Assembly (NCBI RefSeq): GCF_901709675.1
Contig: NC_051106.1
Location: forward strand, 6,210,001 to 6,274,000
DNA length: 64,000 nucleotides
Source of the DNA: Syngnathus acus
Lineage: Eukaryota > Chordata > Actinopteri > Syngnathiformes > Syngnathidae
Reading direction: 5' to 3'
Shown here in pieces: positions 37,470 to 50,100 of this stretch (position 1 is its first letter; each line of letters opens with the position of its first letter). The position numbers were made by a program, and so were the translations under genes. The notes beneath the pieces are model-generated. The model worked only from the letters and a program-made list of their open reading frames with translations, searched no databases and was not told where the DNA came from.

Positions 37470-40059
37470 TCAGGCCTCCTTCAGCAAAGGCATATCTGCA
37501 AAAAGTGCAACCAAAAGTTTCAGATTTTTTTTTCTCCAGAGTTTTAAACCCGCTCCTTTTACTAAAAAGACAAAAAATAATTTGCAATGTCATTAAGTGG
37601 CCTCACCATCCGAACAATCCACCTCCGAATCGAGTAGAGGGAGGCCGCACTGGTCGTCGGGCGGCGGCGCCGCGGCGCCAGCGTGCTCCAGAGTCCAGCT
37701 GGAGGATGAGGAGGACGATGTAGGGTGCACCATGGCCATTTGCGACTGATCGAGGGAAGAGGGGCCGGCCTCGGGTGCCGTGTCCTGCAGCTGCCCCTCG
37801 GACAACACGATTTGCACGCGAGACTCGTCGTTGGGGGTCGAGGACGAAGCAGCGTGATTGCTGACTGCCTCCTCGTACGAGGGCAGAGTCACCTGGATTC
37901 CCTCCACCATGATGGACACGGGATGGCCTGACACACCCGCCTCCCGTCTGGGTGGAGATGGGATAGAAGACACAATTGGTAAAAAGAAGATGCATTTGTT
38001 ATTTATATTTTTGCTTTTTGCCTTACCGATGAAAGGACTTCAATTTTGGCTGCAGAAGCACAAAGAGCACCATCAGGAGCAGGATGAGGGCCACTGAACC
38101 AGCTGTGGTTGACACAATTGACCAAGTCGGCATTCCCAACGGTAAGGATGTGTCGTGGTCTGTGGGAAATTCATTTCAACACAGGAATTGTTGTTTTCTT
38201 ACAGCTACTTTCTTCTAAGTATTATTTTTGTCCACTAGGGAGCGCCATCCTCACCTTCTACAATGTGTCTATGATGCTGAATTAAAGTTACCTTGCTTCA
38301 TCACGCAGCGGATCTGCACGAGGCTGTCCCACGTGCCGTATTGACAGGTGAGGTATTTATAATCTCCCCTCATAATATAGCCTTCGTCGCAGTAATACTC
38401 GATCACAATGCCGTGGGAGAGTCTTCTGCACGGGGTGGGGTGGCAGGTGTAGCCTCCGTTCTCCGGCTGATATGGAGGCCGGCATACTACAAAAAAAAAA
38501 AAAGAAAATAAATGATTATTCACTCATTCACTGTCACTCCAGTTAATATCTTTGACGTCTATAACCGTCAATGGCACTGAATGAGTTAAAGAACAAACAA
38601 TGCTGCTGTATCTTTACCGTTGGTACGTATACAGCGAGGAGGTTCCGAGGACCAATGTCCCAAAGCAGAGCAGCTGACGATAGTGGGTCCATCCGGCCGG
38701 TAACCCGGGTCACAGCGGTACCTCAGCACAGCGCCCACGGGGAAGGTGGCCATGTTGGTGTCGGTCAGATTAGAAGAAAGGTGCTGCTCCATGAAGGGTC
38801 TCAAACATCCTTCAGTGACAGTCAAGAGACTTAGCAACATCACTTTGAGATTTGTGTGGTCCGAGAGTCTTACCGCCACTCCGAGTGCAGTTTGGAGGAT
38901 TGGAGGACCAGCGTCCCGCGGAGTTGCAGGTGAGAATGTCGGGGCCGTCTGGCAGGTAACCGGGGTCACAGCTGTATTGCAGAACAGTACCCACAGGGAA
39001 CAAGCCCCTGTTGGTTCCCGTGCGGTTGACCCAGCTGTTTTCAACCATGTATGGCTTCACGCATCCTGGGAGGAAGAGCGGAATACCAACAAATTCTGGG
39101 AAAATGTTGTTTGTATTTGAATTAGATTTACAAATATTTTCAGCCTGCTGTTTTCACTTGTATTACCGCAACAAATATTTTCAGCCTGGGTTACGGTAAT
39201 TTACCCAAAGAGTTTAAGAATAACAATCTGGTTGCTTGAAGTCTTTGACAGTTGTTCTGGAGAACGTTTAAACAGACACACAGATGAAGACTATAAATTG
39301 AATGTGTCTCGTGTAAAATGAGTTTCGCAATTTTAACAAGACAAGAAGAATTAGCTAATGTCAAATACCTTGCTCTTTGACGCAGCTAATCTGAACCGGG
39401 CTGTCCCACTTCCCATATTGACAGGTAAGATATTTATAGTCTCCCTTCAGGATGTAGCCTTCATCGCAGTAGAATTCAATCACAATACCGTGAGAAAGTT
39501 TATGACATGGAGAGGGGTGGCAGGTGTACCCCCCATTTTTTGGCAAGTGTAGAGGCTGGCATACTGTTAAAACATGGGAAAATGAAGAAACTCTTGTTAA
39601 TTCCATTATTTTAATAGTGAAGATTAGCACTTTACCATCACTGTGGATGCACTGTGGTGGTTCCGATGACCAGTGACCCAGTGCGGTGCAAGTGAGGACG
39701 CTTGGACCATCTATCAGGTAACCAGAGTCACAATGGTACTCCAGGACTGTCCCCACGGGAAAATAACCCATGTTGGTTTTTGGCACATTAGCCGAGCCAT
39801 GCTCCACCATGACAGGTCTGACACAACCTGGAATAGAATATAATAAAATAATAAATAAATCAATAAAGGAATAAATATATAAATATTTTTTTACATTTTT
39901 GCAACCGCTGCAATTAGAATGTGCGGATAATATTGTGAGTGCATGCAAAATCCGCTTACCTGAATCTTGCCCTGAGGTTCTCATCACCAGTGCCAGCAAA
40001 ACAAAACAAGCTTGGGTCCGACGGCTATATGACGTTGCCTCTGTCTTTGCATTGCACAT
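37470..40059 (-). CDS. susd6: Sushi domain-containing protein 6, five-sushi form
   Basis: A type I membrane protein; human SUSD6 is p53-inducible and works with WW-type ubiquitin ligases. Nine exons: 40059-39960, 39827-39636, 39563-39369, 39065-38874, 38809-38618, 38486-38292, 38159-38027, 37947-37607, 37495-37470; 1566 nt, 521 residues. Exon 1 is the signal peptide (AACFVLLALVM-like core). Exons 2-6 each encode one sushi domain in phase 1, in the order A-B-A-A-B. B modules contain NGGYTCHPSPC and GDYKYLTCQYG, as in human SUSD6. One TM segment (SVALILLLMVLFVLLQPKLK) follows, then VEGIQVTLPSYEEAV with an LPSY ligase-binding motif. The last 26 nt exon adds DMPLLKEA, as in the human tail. Human SUSD6 has one sushi; SUSD4 has four but differs in TM and tail. 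Confidence 0.9.
38232..38247 (+). promoter_or_regulatory. CTCF-like motif in a susd6 intron
   Basis: CCACTAGGGAGCGCCA differs from the CTCF core at one position. It lies between the last sushi exon and the TM exon of susd6. Confidence 0.35.
38521..38590. mobile_element. Short inverted repeat in a susd6 intron
   Basis: ACTCATTCACTGTCA at the left is inverted at the right as TGGCACTGAATGAGT, around a core TTTGACGTCTATAACCGTCA. The core recurs at 50406-50470 in inverted form. It resembles a common teleost repeat and has no coding capacity. Confidence 0.55.
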
Positions 40060-41155
40060 CTTCTCCTGCAGCCAACTCAACAGTATGATTGACTGCTCAA
40101 GTAAGCTGCAGAGGTTGGACAGATGCCAGTGAAACGACGCTATGATGATGACAAGGACTGACAGGTCTTAGCATTTTTAGCTCCATGCAATACGTCTAAA
40201 AAAAAATAGTGATCCCCCCCCCCAATGCAGTCGTTATTATAAACAAAAACAATATTTCGCATACGCAGCATAACATCCAATTGTTGTTCATGCTTCGACG
40301 CCAACAAGCACACACATTTTTTTTCCTACCCAAAACGGATTTGTAACACGACATAAAACCACGTTCTAATATAACTATTAAACCATAATGATAACTATAG
40401 ATCGATCCCAAGCGTGATATTACCTAATAAATACGTCAGAATGACCAAAACGCGTCTATAGGTTTACGTAATGCACAGACGATAAAATGGCTAGTTGACA
40501 CCCACCTTTGACTCAACACAGCCTGCGAGACTTCACCCTCCACAACGGCGACATTCAATAACAATAATCCAGATAGCTATTAAATATGTATATTTAATAC
40601 GAGGCCATCTACTTGACGGCTAGCCTGTCACTTGCTACACTATAGCTGAAGGCTCCAGTTCTGCACAGGCATTGTTCCTTAGTTACAACATCCGGGAGAT
40701 TTGGCGTCCTTAGTTACCAAGCGACCACTTCAAAACATTTGACTTTATTCTTTTAAACTCTCTCTGAGTTCTCTTTTAAAAAACACTTGAGCGAGTAGGA
40801 GAGGCATTCGCAAATAAATGTGTGTCACTTCAAGGGGTAATGATGGTATGTTTTATTTTTTTTTATTTTTGCTAAATACGTAACACGATGTGTCGTTTTA
40901 ACGTCACGTACGTGAAATAGGATAGAATCGAAAGCCTTTGTGGTCGGATAATGAGATAACGATCGTGGTGGCATCCGTGGGAGAAGACGAAGTTGGTTCG
41001 CTAAATGAATTACAAACTTCATGTAACCCAACAATTACTAAATTACACTGCTAGCATTAGCAGGAATTGTTATAATAATTGATTATAGGAGGACAAAAAT
41101 CATACTTGCTGAACACGCCAATAACTCATCATGGAAATGGAAATCGGCGTACAAG
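40060..41155. promoter_or_regulatory. Head-to-head susd6/fsip1 promoter region
   Basis: About 1.1 kb separates the two divergent start codons. It must hold both 5' UTRs and promoters. A repeated TCCTTAGTTAC occurs at about 40675-40685 and 40708-40718; the second copy continues as GTTACCAAGCGACC, half of an RFX X-box. CpG density is modest and no TATA box is evident. In the first fsip1 exon, an upstream ATG at 41131 in a good context starts an out-of-frame 23-codon ORF overlapping the chosen start. Confidence 0.45.
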
Positions 41156-44100
41156 ATGGTTCAGAAAGCATTTCAAGACCCGCATCAAGAGAATCTTCTG
41201 AGACCACACGGAGAAGTGAGTGGCATGTGAGGTGTATGCACAAAAGAAGTTTGTGGATCGGACTGCTTGTAACTCTTTTTGAATGACATCATAAATTTAA
41301 GGTAAATTATAACACCGTATCCCTTTTAGGTCAATATGATATTAATGCAACTGATGAAGAGAAGCAAGATCCAAAGCTGCAGAGGGCAATTGAGGAGATG
41401 AAGAGGCTTGATGAACTTCTGTCTGTATGCATGTGCAGAGAAAAAGAGGCCAAGCGTCAAAGAAGGCAATGCCAAGCAAAACTCTGGCAAGAGCTAAAGG
41501 TAAAAGGGAGGAAAAAAACATGTTCTTCCAATTCGACTAACATCACAAGTGTGTATTTTTCAAAGGACATCTTACCTGAAGGCCAATCCGACAACAGCCA
41601 CGAGGCCATGAATGCGAGGCTATTTTGGGCTTTGGAGGCACCGATTGGTAAGCAACGTTTCAATCATAGTAAATGTCACATTTCAAATGTCTTTTGTTTC
41701 TTGCAGGCTCTCCAGAGAAAGAAATTGAGTCACTGTTTCAAACACAGATAGGTGAGTGATGTTGCTCTTGATAGAAGACTACAACTACGTTACAGAGTAA
41801 AGCAATGCATATTAAATGAAGTGCATTATTATCTATGCAGTTTGATGCTGGAAGGTGAACTGTAATGAGACAAATGTACGCTAGGTGGCAGTATACGCTT
41901 ATTAAATGGATTTTTCCACGATCACGCCAACTGACAGCATCGCAGTCACTTGGGACATATTGTACGTCTAACTAGTGGGAATATTTATTTATTTTGGAAG
42001 CGGTCAAGCATAAAGATAATTTCTTTAATAATAATAATAATAATAATTTCTTCTTACCAATGCTCAGTAGGAACATAATAGTAGCATTTAATGTACATTC
42101 TCTTCCGACAGGTGAAGAGAGAGCAGACGACTTCAGCGAATTATCTGAGTCTGTGTGCGAGGACTCCGACGACGGGATCCACGGTAACGCCGACAAAGGC
42201 AAAAAGAGACAGAGGAACTTTGTCAAGAGAAATATTGAGGTATATCAAAGTTCACGTGAGGCCAAGGGCAGTTCTAGGAATCTTGACTTGCAGCAAGTCT
42301 CCTCATTGTTTTGTTTTTTTCTCAGCCTGCCTTAACTGACAAGGCTGAGGAGAAAAAACATTTTGAATTTTTGGAACAAACACTGATAACATTTTATCTT
42401 ATGTTCCTTACGATGGTCAGGGGAAAATGTGAAAATAGATTGCCTGAAAAATCTGAAAATACCCAAACCTTGGCCTTCCACTTGGGGGGGGGGGGGGGGG
42501 GGGGGATCCAACTATAATTTAGGGTGGGAGTGCCCCTGCAGCCCCCCCTCTAGCTCCACCAGTGCCTATCTGTCCAACCTTTGTATCTGTCAATCAAAAT
42601 TTCCGAAAGAAGGCCAAGGTCATAACTTTAATCAGATCATTGTCATTTGTCTGACAAGCAGACTCTGTTGGTTTCAATTAACACATCAAGTCAAAATATC
42701 TGAAATATATTTTTGCCCTGCAAACTTGGGCAAGCATGTTTTTGATTTTAGATAACATCTGGTAAAAGACATGGAATTTATTATAAATTTTTTGTTTTTG
42801 CAATATGACTTTTTGTCTATTCGCAAATACACAGTCGTGTTGTGTGCTGCGCTAGCTTGTCAGGGGCAAAGGAGGCCAACTGCTGTTGACACAGGCAGAG
42901 GAAGAACGTCTGGCCGAGCTCCTGCGAGACATTGACGAAGAGGAAGAAAAGAGTGCCAGAGACTCAGACAACAAGGTAAGCTGCCATGGGAGCACAGAAC
43001 AGGCAACATGTGACTTTTGCAACTTCTTTCATACTTCTCACAGTCCTATATGAGATCTTTGGAGTTGTATCTTAGCAGGTGGCGATTCCATTTCGCTGTG
43101 TCTGCTATCGACATTCTGCACGATATTTTTATATTTTATGGGAAGCAAAAGTTGTTTCCACGATCAAATAGTTGAACGGAGGCCTTTATCGTGGTCACGA
43201 TCACGTCTGCGTTTTACAGCTAAGCACATGGACTAATGCTAACGGCTACGCATGTTTTGATGTCTGCTTGGCCACTGAGAAGGCCTTTGGGCAGATCTTC
43301 CTCACGACCCGAAGATGCACAGATGTAGTTCATGAGAGGCCACGTGGTACGGTTCCTTTTTATGACAATTTTCTTTTTATTATTTAAGAGTCAGATAAGA
43401 CCATACAGCATTTTTTGCCTCATTCTTCTGTTTTTCCCAAATAACTGTTTGACTTTCAGAAATAATTATCATTCACATACGTTTCCTTTCAGTCCAACGG
43501 CCCGCCAGAAATTTCCTAAAGCCCTGATCCTTTATTTATGATGTTAAACATTTTGAACAAACACCCCAGCGATTGTGCTAGCAAATTCATGGGAGTACAT
43601 TGACTCAGATTTCCATATTTCACTGGCTAGAGGAAGACTTCCTGTTTTTGCAAAGCTTGCTATGGCGAATGATCGTGACAAGGCAAGAAGATTATTTATG
43701 TGACCAGGACTTTGGCAGGGAATCGTTATCATGACTGAGTTCCAGTTCTGCGTCGAATCCAATGGGGACGCATCAACTTCACATTCCTGCTCTGTTTGCT
43801 TTTTATGTACACAGTTTTGAGGTTATCACAATATTATTTATATCTGCTAGGTTAAAGGCGATACATTTAACAGTCTCTAATCTTTGGAACCGCGCGAGAT
43901 ACGACAAGGTTGGGGGGGGCCGAAGCACGGGGAGATAGATTCCAATAGCGCTGATGCCAAAAACCTTCATTCAAATATTTTCGAGAACTTTCTCTTTAAA
44001 CATACAATCAGCTTTACAGACGCCAAATAAAAAAAGGAGGTGGTGACTCAGCAATTACCAGTCCTGGAAAATCCGACATTTGCGGATCAAACTCTCCTCA

Positions 44101-47100
44101 CCGATCAGAAACTACAGTTGCATTATTCAATTGCAATCCAGATCTTGTCTCATCACTCAACGCTAGTGACCTCACCACTTTCCCTCTCTAGGGGGGCAGT
44201 AGCTTCTGCTTTAGACCGTCCCGTTGGCAAAGCTAAGGAAAGGCGTGAGCCACTATCTCATCCTTGTTACCAAGTTACCGATATGCAATATTTAGGTTGC
44301 CACAAAATAAAGGAGGCCCATCCTGATGGCCGATGACAAATTCAACCGATGCGTGTCTTCTAGGAGGACATGTGGGCCGTGCCGGTGTCGGCGAGCCAAG
44401 GTTACGCCCCAGAGGTGTCCGACATGGAGCGGCTGCTTGCCATTGACTCCAAACTTTGTCATTTCCAGCCTGTCGTGACACCGCCCTCAATGCAAATCTT
44501 CTATACGCTCTCAGATGAGGTTTGTTTTCAACAGAACACACAAATGATACACATTTTCCACTGAAAATTTTTCATCAGGCTTAGCATTACTTCGTTATAA
44601 TTAGCGATGGTGGGTTTTATACAAACAAGTGACTCCGTCACTATTTTGGAATTCCAGCCAATTTCCAGGGGCCTCAAAAGTGAGTGAATAAAATGATGTA
44701 ATTCTAAATGTAATCACTATTTTGAGTAGGTGGAGGAAAATGCTTTGCCTAATGTCAGCGGCACATGGAAATGAGCAAAATCCAAGTTTCCTCCCTGGAG
44801 ATGTTTTGTCTGATTTTCACTCCTCTACCTTCAGTTTATGTCTTCAAAACATTTAGGGTGAGATCAGGACACTTGATTTGGATATTTGAGGGAGCCATTT
44901 TGTCTCCCTTGACAGTATGGCACTGTTGTGACTATTCCACCATGTCTGAGTGCAAGCAAGCCTTAAACCAGTCAATCTTGATGATCAGAAATAATCCCAT
45001 CGTGAGCATCTGTTGTACATTTCACAAAAGCAAGGCACAGGAAAGACGATAAGTAGTCCGTAATAGGAATATAAGTGGATCGTAGAATGTCATGGCCTGT
45101 CATAACTTTTTTTCTGCATGTTTTACTATTTAACGGGCCTCAACCAAATTAGTCCTGACCTTCCAAAATAATCTCATCATGACCAGTTGTAATACAAATT
45201 CGAAAAAGTAAATCCCAGGAAAGACAATAAGTAGGACAGCGCTGCATTTTCTTTTGCCAGTACTGTGCGGTCTGTGGGATGTATAAAAGAAGTAAGCTAA
45301 TGCTACGTTTAGCCGTGATTCCAAACGTGATCTTACGATGGGACTTTTCTCACTGTATTTTCACCACGTGACAAACTCATCCTCACCAAAAAACAGAAGA
45401 GTTAGCATAGCATAGAGGAAAAATTATAATAATTGAAGTCAAGTGCTGGAATCTATTTCCTTATCCAAGACAGTAATTGTTTACATTTCAGTGTCAAGGT
45501 AAGTACCGTAATTTTCGGACTATAAGTCGCGGTTTTTTTCATAGTTTGGGTGGGGGGGCGACTTATACTCAGGAGCGACTTATATACATATATATGATTT
45601 TTTTCACTTTTTTGGGCATTTTATGGCTGGTGCGACTTATACTCCGGTGCGACTTATAGTCCGAAAATTACGGTAAGTCAACTCGCTGATTCAGCAAAAT
45701 AAGTTCTCTCCTCCACCCAGCAAACTGAGATCATGATTGAAATTGTCATGAATGTTTTAAGAGAAGACAAATCAACAATTGTTCGAATCTCGAGCTATGA
45801 TAAAACCCTTGGCTACTTTTTTAAAAAATGTGTTATTAATGGCCAGCTGCTTGTGTTACTTTGAATGACCTACTTTTCTCTCCTTGCCTTTAATCTCGCA
45901 CGATTCAAAGATTTCGGGAATGTCAAATTCTCTATCTGTCATCTGCTCCGTATTAGCGCCGACAAGGCCGTTGCAGGTATTTTTTTAATAAGCTCCACAA
46001 TGACACACTAAATACGAACTCGTACATCACAATACATTCACGATAGTTTGAGGTGAAATTTCGGGAGGAGCCTTAAATGCGATATAATCTTTACAGGTGT
46101 GCTTAATTTGGCATTCTTTCATCTTTTGAATGCATCAACAATGATATTGATATTCTATGTCAATAAACGTCTCGCCTCAAGCTTTTCGGATTTGGCAGAG
46201 GTAATTTGTTACGTTTAGTCGCCATTGTAGTCGTAGCGTGTCTGGCAAAGCATAAAACATTGTTTTGCCTGGGTGAGCCCCAGCTTGTTAGGTCTTGTAT
46301 CAGTCAAGACGTTGGCACGGCATTTCGTCAAATCAGAATATAATTACAGGGTTGCTTGAGGTTGACGAGGAGGACCAGTTCCAGAAAGGGAACGAGGCTT
46401 TCTCTTTCATTGGCAAATATTAAGACACGTCATCTACAAAGTCATCTGTACACTAGCATTGAAATTAGCATCAAAATTAGCTTTTCTGCCAAACATTTTG
46501 ATTAGCATTTTTTTCTCATTACTTTTGTGTTAGCCCTGAATTCATCATAGTAATAACGTGTTTAATGGTGTCCACTCTTTTGAAGTTCAACATCCGATGA
46601 AAGGCAATGAGGTCACATCATGTGGTCGGTCATGAGCACTTATGTTTTTAACCGCAGCCAATTTGAAACACGTTTTCGTCATGACCGGTACTTTCGGCCA
46701 ACGTAACGTGGTCAACTATTTTGGGCTCATCATGTCATTAAATAATACCGCAACCAAAACTTTGTGTTAGTTAGAGCTTCATTTCAAATGTAGAACTTTT
46801 TTATTTTATTTTATTATTATTTTACATTTAAAAAAAAAAAAGGATATTTTTGTAAAACTCTTCAGTCTTTGTAATTATGTCATTTATATTACATTTAATG
46901 GTTTTATATTTCTCTCATCAAATTAAGAATTGAAACCTGCATCCAGTTGCTCACTGGCTCACATTTTATCCCTTTGTGATACGTGCCAAACTATTTGTGA
47001 CTAAAATGTGGGCCATATTGTTCTGGACTATTCACAGCACATGTACTTGGACATAGATTCTCTCCAGATGCGTTTGATATCCAACATTAGCTGTCCTGAA

Positions 47101-50100
47101 GATCTGTTCAAATGATCTCGTGACTTTGTCATTAGTTGGAAAACTTTGCGTTATTGATTAAATTAACTCGTCGGCTCACAATTGTCACCAATTAATTGCT
47201 CAAATGAAATCTTGAAATGTAAACATAAGTTCATAAGGTTTATTCCCAATCAAAATACAATTTTTGCCCACTGATACTGTTTTTAGGTTATCATAGATTT
47301 CATTGCTGGATTCAACATAACCAGACGTCCATTTCCTGGTACTGGCAGGATATTATTTGAACACAGTCTTGGTGGAAAACCAACAACTCCTTCATGTGCA
47401 ATCATCTACATCCACTGCAGACATAAATCCTCAAAAAATTCTGCAAAGATGTTTAGCAGCTCAGTGAAGACTTCTTGCAATCCAACAACAATAGGGGCCT
47501 TGAGGGATCACCACTGAGAGTTTGTCCACCTGAAAAGTTCAAATTAAAACTAAGTCAAGGATCATAGCTCTCAAGATCCTTTTGCATTGTTTAGCAAATA
47601 CTGAAAACAGCCAATGTGGTATTAGTGCAGTATCACATTTGTGGATGTAGGAAGCATCACAAGGTTTTAATCTTTTCCAAAGAGATTTATCTGGACCACC
47701 CTCACTTGTGAAGAAAAAAAAAAAAAGGTCCAGATGACCCATAAATGAATTGCTCCTTTAGGAATGCTCCGCTCTGCGCAATCATCTACAAGAAAAAAAA
47801 AAAATCTTGATATGATCATCTTTGTGCCAATGTGTTTTTGGATGGATGCATTTTAAATTATTGCGGGAGGAAAGTCAAACATTTCCCAAGACACTATACA
47901 GCATTGAGGAGATTTCATTCTTGGAAATATATTCATATTATATAGCACACAGCTGTGGCCCAGCACCTCACAACTTGGCAGTTACAGTCCAAACCTGCAA
48001 AGAGAAAAGAGAACGCAGTCAAACGTCTCAACCGGCGCTTCCGAAAAGCTCTCACAGGGTGTGCGTGTGGCAAGCCAAAGCATGTGGACGAACTTTGGCG
48101 AGTGGCCTCAGTCCACGTGGCATATGCGAAGTCTTGACTGCACCATCTGCAGGCAACCAGAAAAAAAAAAAAAATCGAGGCGCATAGATAGGAGCATGCT
48201 GTTCTGAAAAACACCAGCCATGGTCGGGTGACTCAGCCAAATTGGAACAGAAAACTGCAGCGCTTAGCCAAAGGCAACATGCGCCACTCTAGAGAATTAG
48301 TGGTCCTAATATTTTGAGACTAAGCTAGTACATTCAAATTATAACATAACGAAGATAGTGTGGAGTTGTATTTATGGGTTACAAACATGTCTGACTTAAT
48401 GTTAAATGTAGATTTCATACAGGAAAACTACACTAACCTGCTTTCTTTGACTGTGTGGTGTGTTTTTTTTGGTTTTTTTTAGATTTCCAATTTCTCTTTC
48501 CAAAAGCAGTACTATGAATCTCACAAATAACACAAATCATTTGGGGTTGCCTCGCAAGCACGGCAAAGTAAATCAGCAAGAAAGCTCTCGTTTTGTTTTC
48601 TGGTTGTGTTGCTTGAGTAACCATTTGTTGAAAGATAAAAGAAAAAAATGTGTTTTCTTCATTTAATCCGGCCAATTTTCAACTTAGGTGTTCTAACCGT
48701 GAGCTTTTCGAATCCTTGGAGTTCAAGACATCAAAGTTACGCTAACTGTTAACAGTTTTCCAGTCTTAATGCTGATTTTTGTCCTCAAAGCTAACCTAAT
48801 TGTTAGCACCTTGGCTGATCAAGCCTGGAAATGAATCTTAATAGGTTTTAGTCATGAAAGGAAACCAGCGAGAGTACCTGGAGAAAAGCCACGCAGGCTT
48901 GTGGAGAGCATGCGAACGCCACGTAGAAAGACAGACGTAGGCAGGCGTCGAAAGGATGACCGCCCAAATCATCACGCTGCTGAAAAAGATCACAAAGCTG
49001 CCCCAGAGACCAATGAAAAATATATTTTAATGAAAAACAGCAGCTGAAAACTCGTACACAGAAAGAAACGTTTAAAAAAAAAAAACAGCACAGATTACAA
49101 AACTAAATTATTTACATAGAGGTGTATTGTGACTAAAAAATATAGTCAGAAAGAGAAACGCTGACAACAGGTGGGGCACTGCCCCTGTCCCAAATATGCT
49201 AGAGACAGATATTCCGATCATACAGTATGGTTCAAAAACACAAACATGTTCGCAAGCCTCAACATTTTTCCAAAAATGTTCGACTGCAAAACACCCATTA
49301 TTTCGTATGTAAACATTGTCACCTCGCAGAAACGTTCTCAAATGCCCAAATAACACACCTGACCTAAATCGTGGGTGTTCCAAAGCATCTCCTCCATTCT
49401 TGCTTTGAATGCAACAGTTGTTTTTGGCCAGTGTGTACCACAGAAGAGGCCCACAAGTGTCACTTTCAAATACAGCTAATGATTGACGCCATATAAAAAT
49501 AGGTCAAATGGAAATGGGGCATTCTAGAACTGCTGACTGCATGTGTATTTGCGTCTTACCCAGGATTTAGACTCAATAAATGTTTTTTTCTGATATAAAT
49601 CAATAAACTTGGACGGGATAGTTCTTCACGTGTTTGCTTAGCTGAGATCAAAGCTGCTCAAAGACTGGATTTCAATTCCGAGCGTAGTTAGCTAGGCTAG
49701 CTTCACTCCTCCGCTATGAGCTAAGCTGAATTGAAAATTGGATTGACACAACACTGACCACAATTTGGGGCGTTGGTCTTGTCAGAAGTATTGTTTTCAT
49801 AAAAAAAAGAAACAAAAGAACATCTTTGTTATGATACATCATCGCCATTAAATGTTTTTTTTTTTTTGCTTCTGCATCTGTTGATCATGTTGTCACGGTA
49901 ACAACTCCCGTGCGGAACATGTTGCATTGCTAAAATCGGTCACGAGTGTGAACTACGCTTGCTTAATCTTCTGAAAGGCATTCAAGTAGCACACTGATGG
50001 TGTTTATTCGCTCGTGCTTCATAATGTTTGGCAAGCCATCTTTGTTCTCTCATGCTGCGGTCAAGTAAAATGAGCTTCGTGGTAACGTGACTACATATTC

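Noticed and set aside
37593-37606. susd6 tail ending ...DGEAT
   Set aside because: This reads through a good donor (GATG|GTGAGG); splicing to 37495 gives DMPLLKEA, matching the human C-terminus.
42240-42335. Read-through of fsip1 exon 5 as NIEVYQSSREAKG
   Set aside because: Using the donor at 42239 and the acceptor at 42855 gives NIELVRGKGGQ with exactly the human spacing to the ERLAELL motif.
44185-44205. CTCF-like CTAGGGGGGCAG
   Set aside because: It carries one extra G in the core, which breaks the motif spacing.
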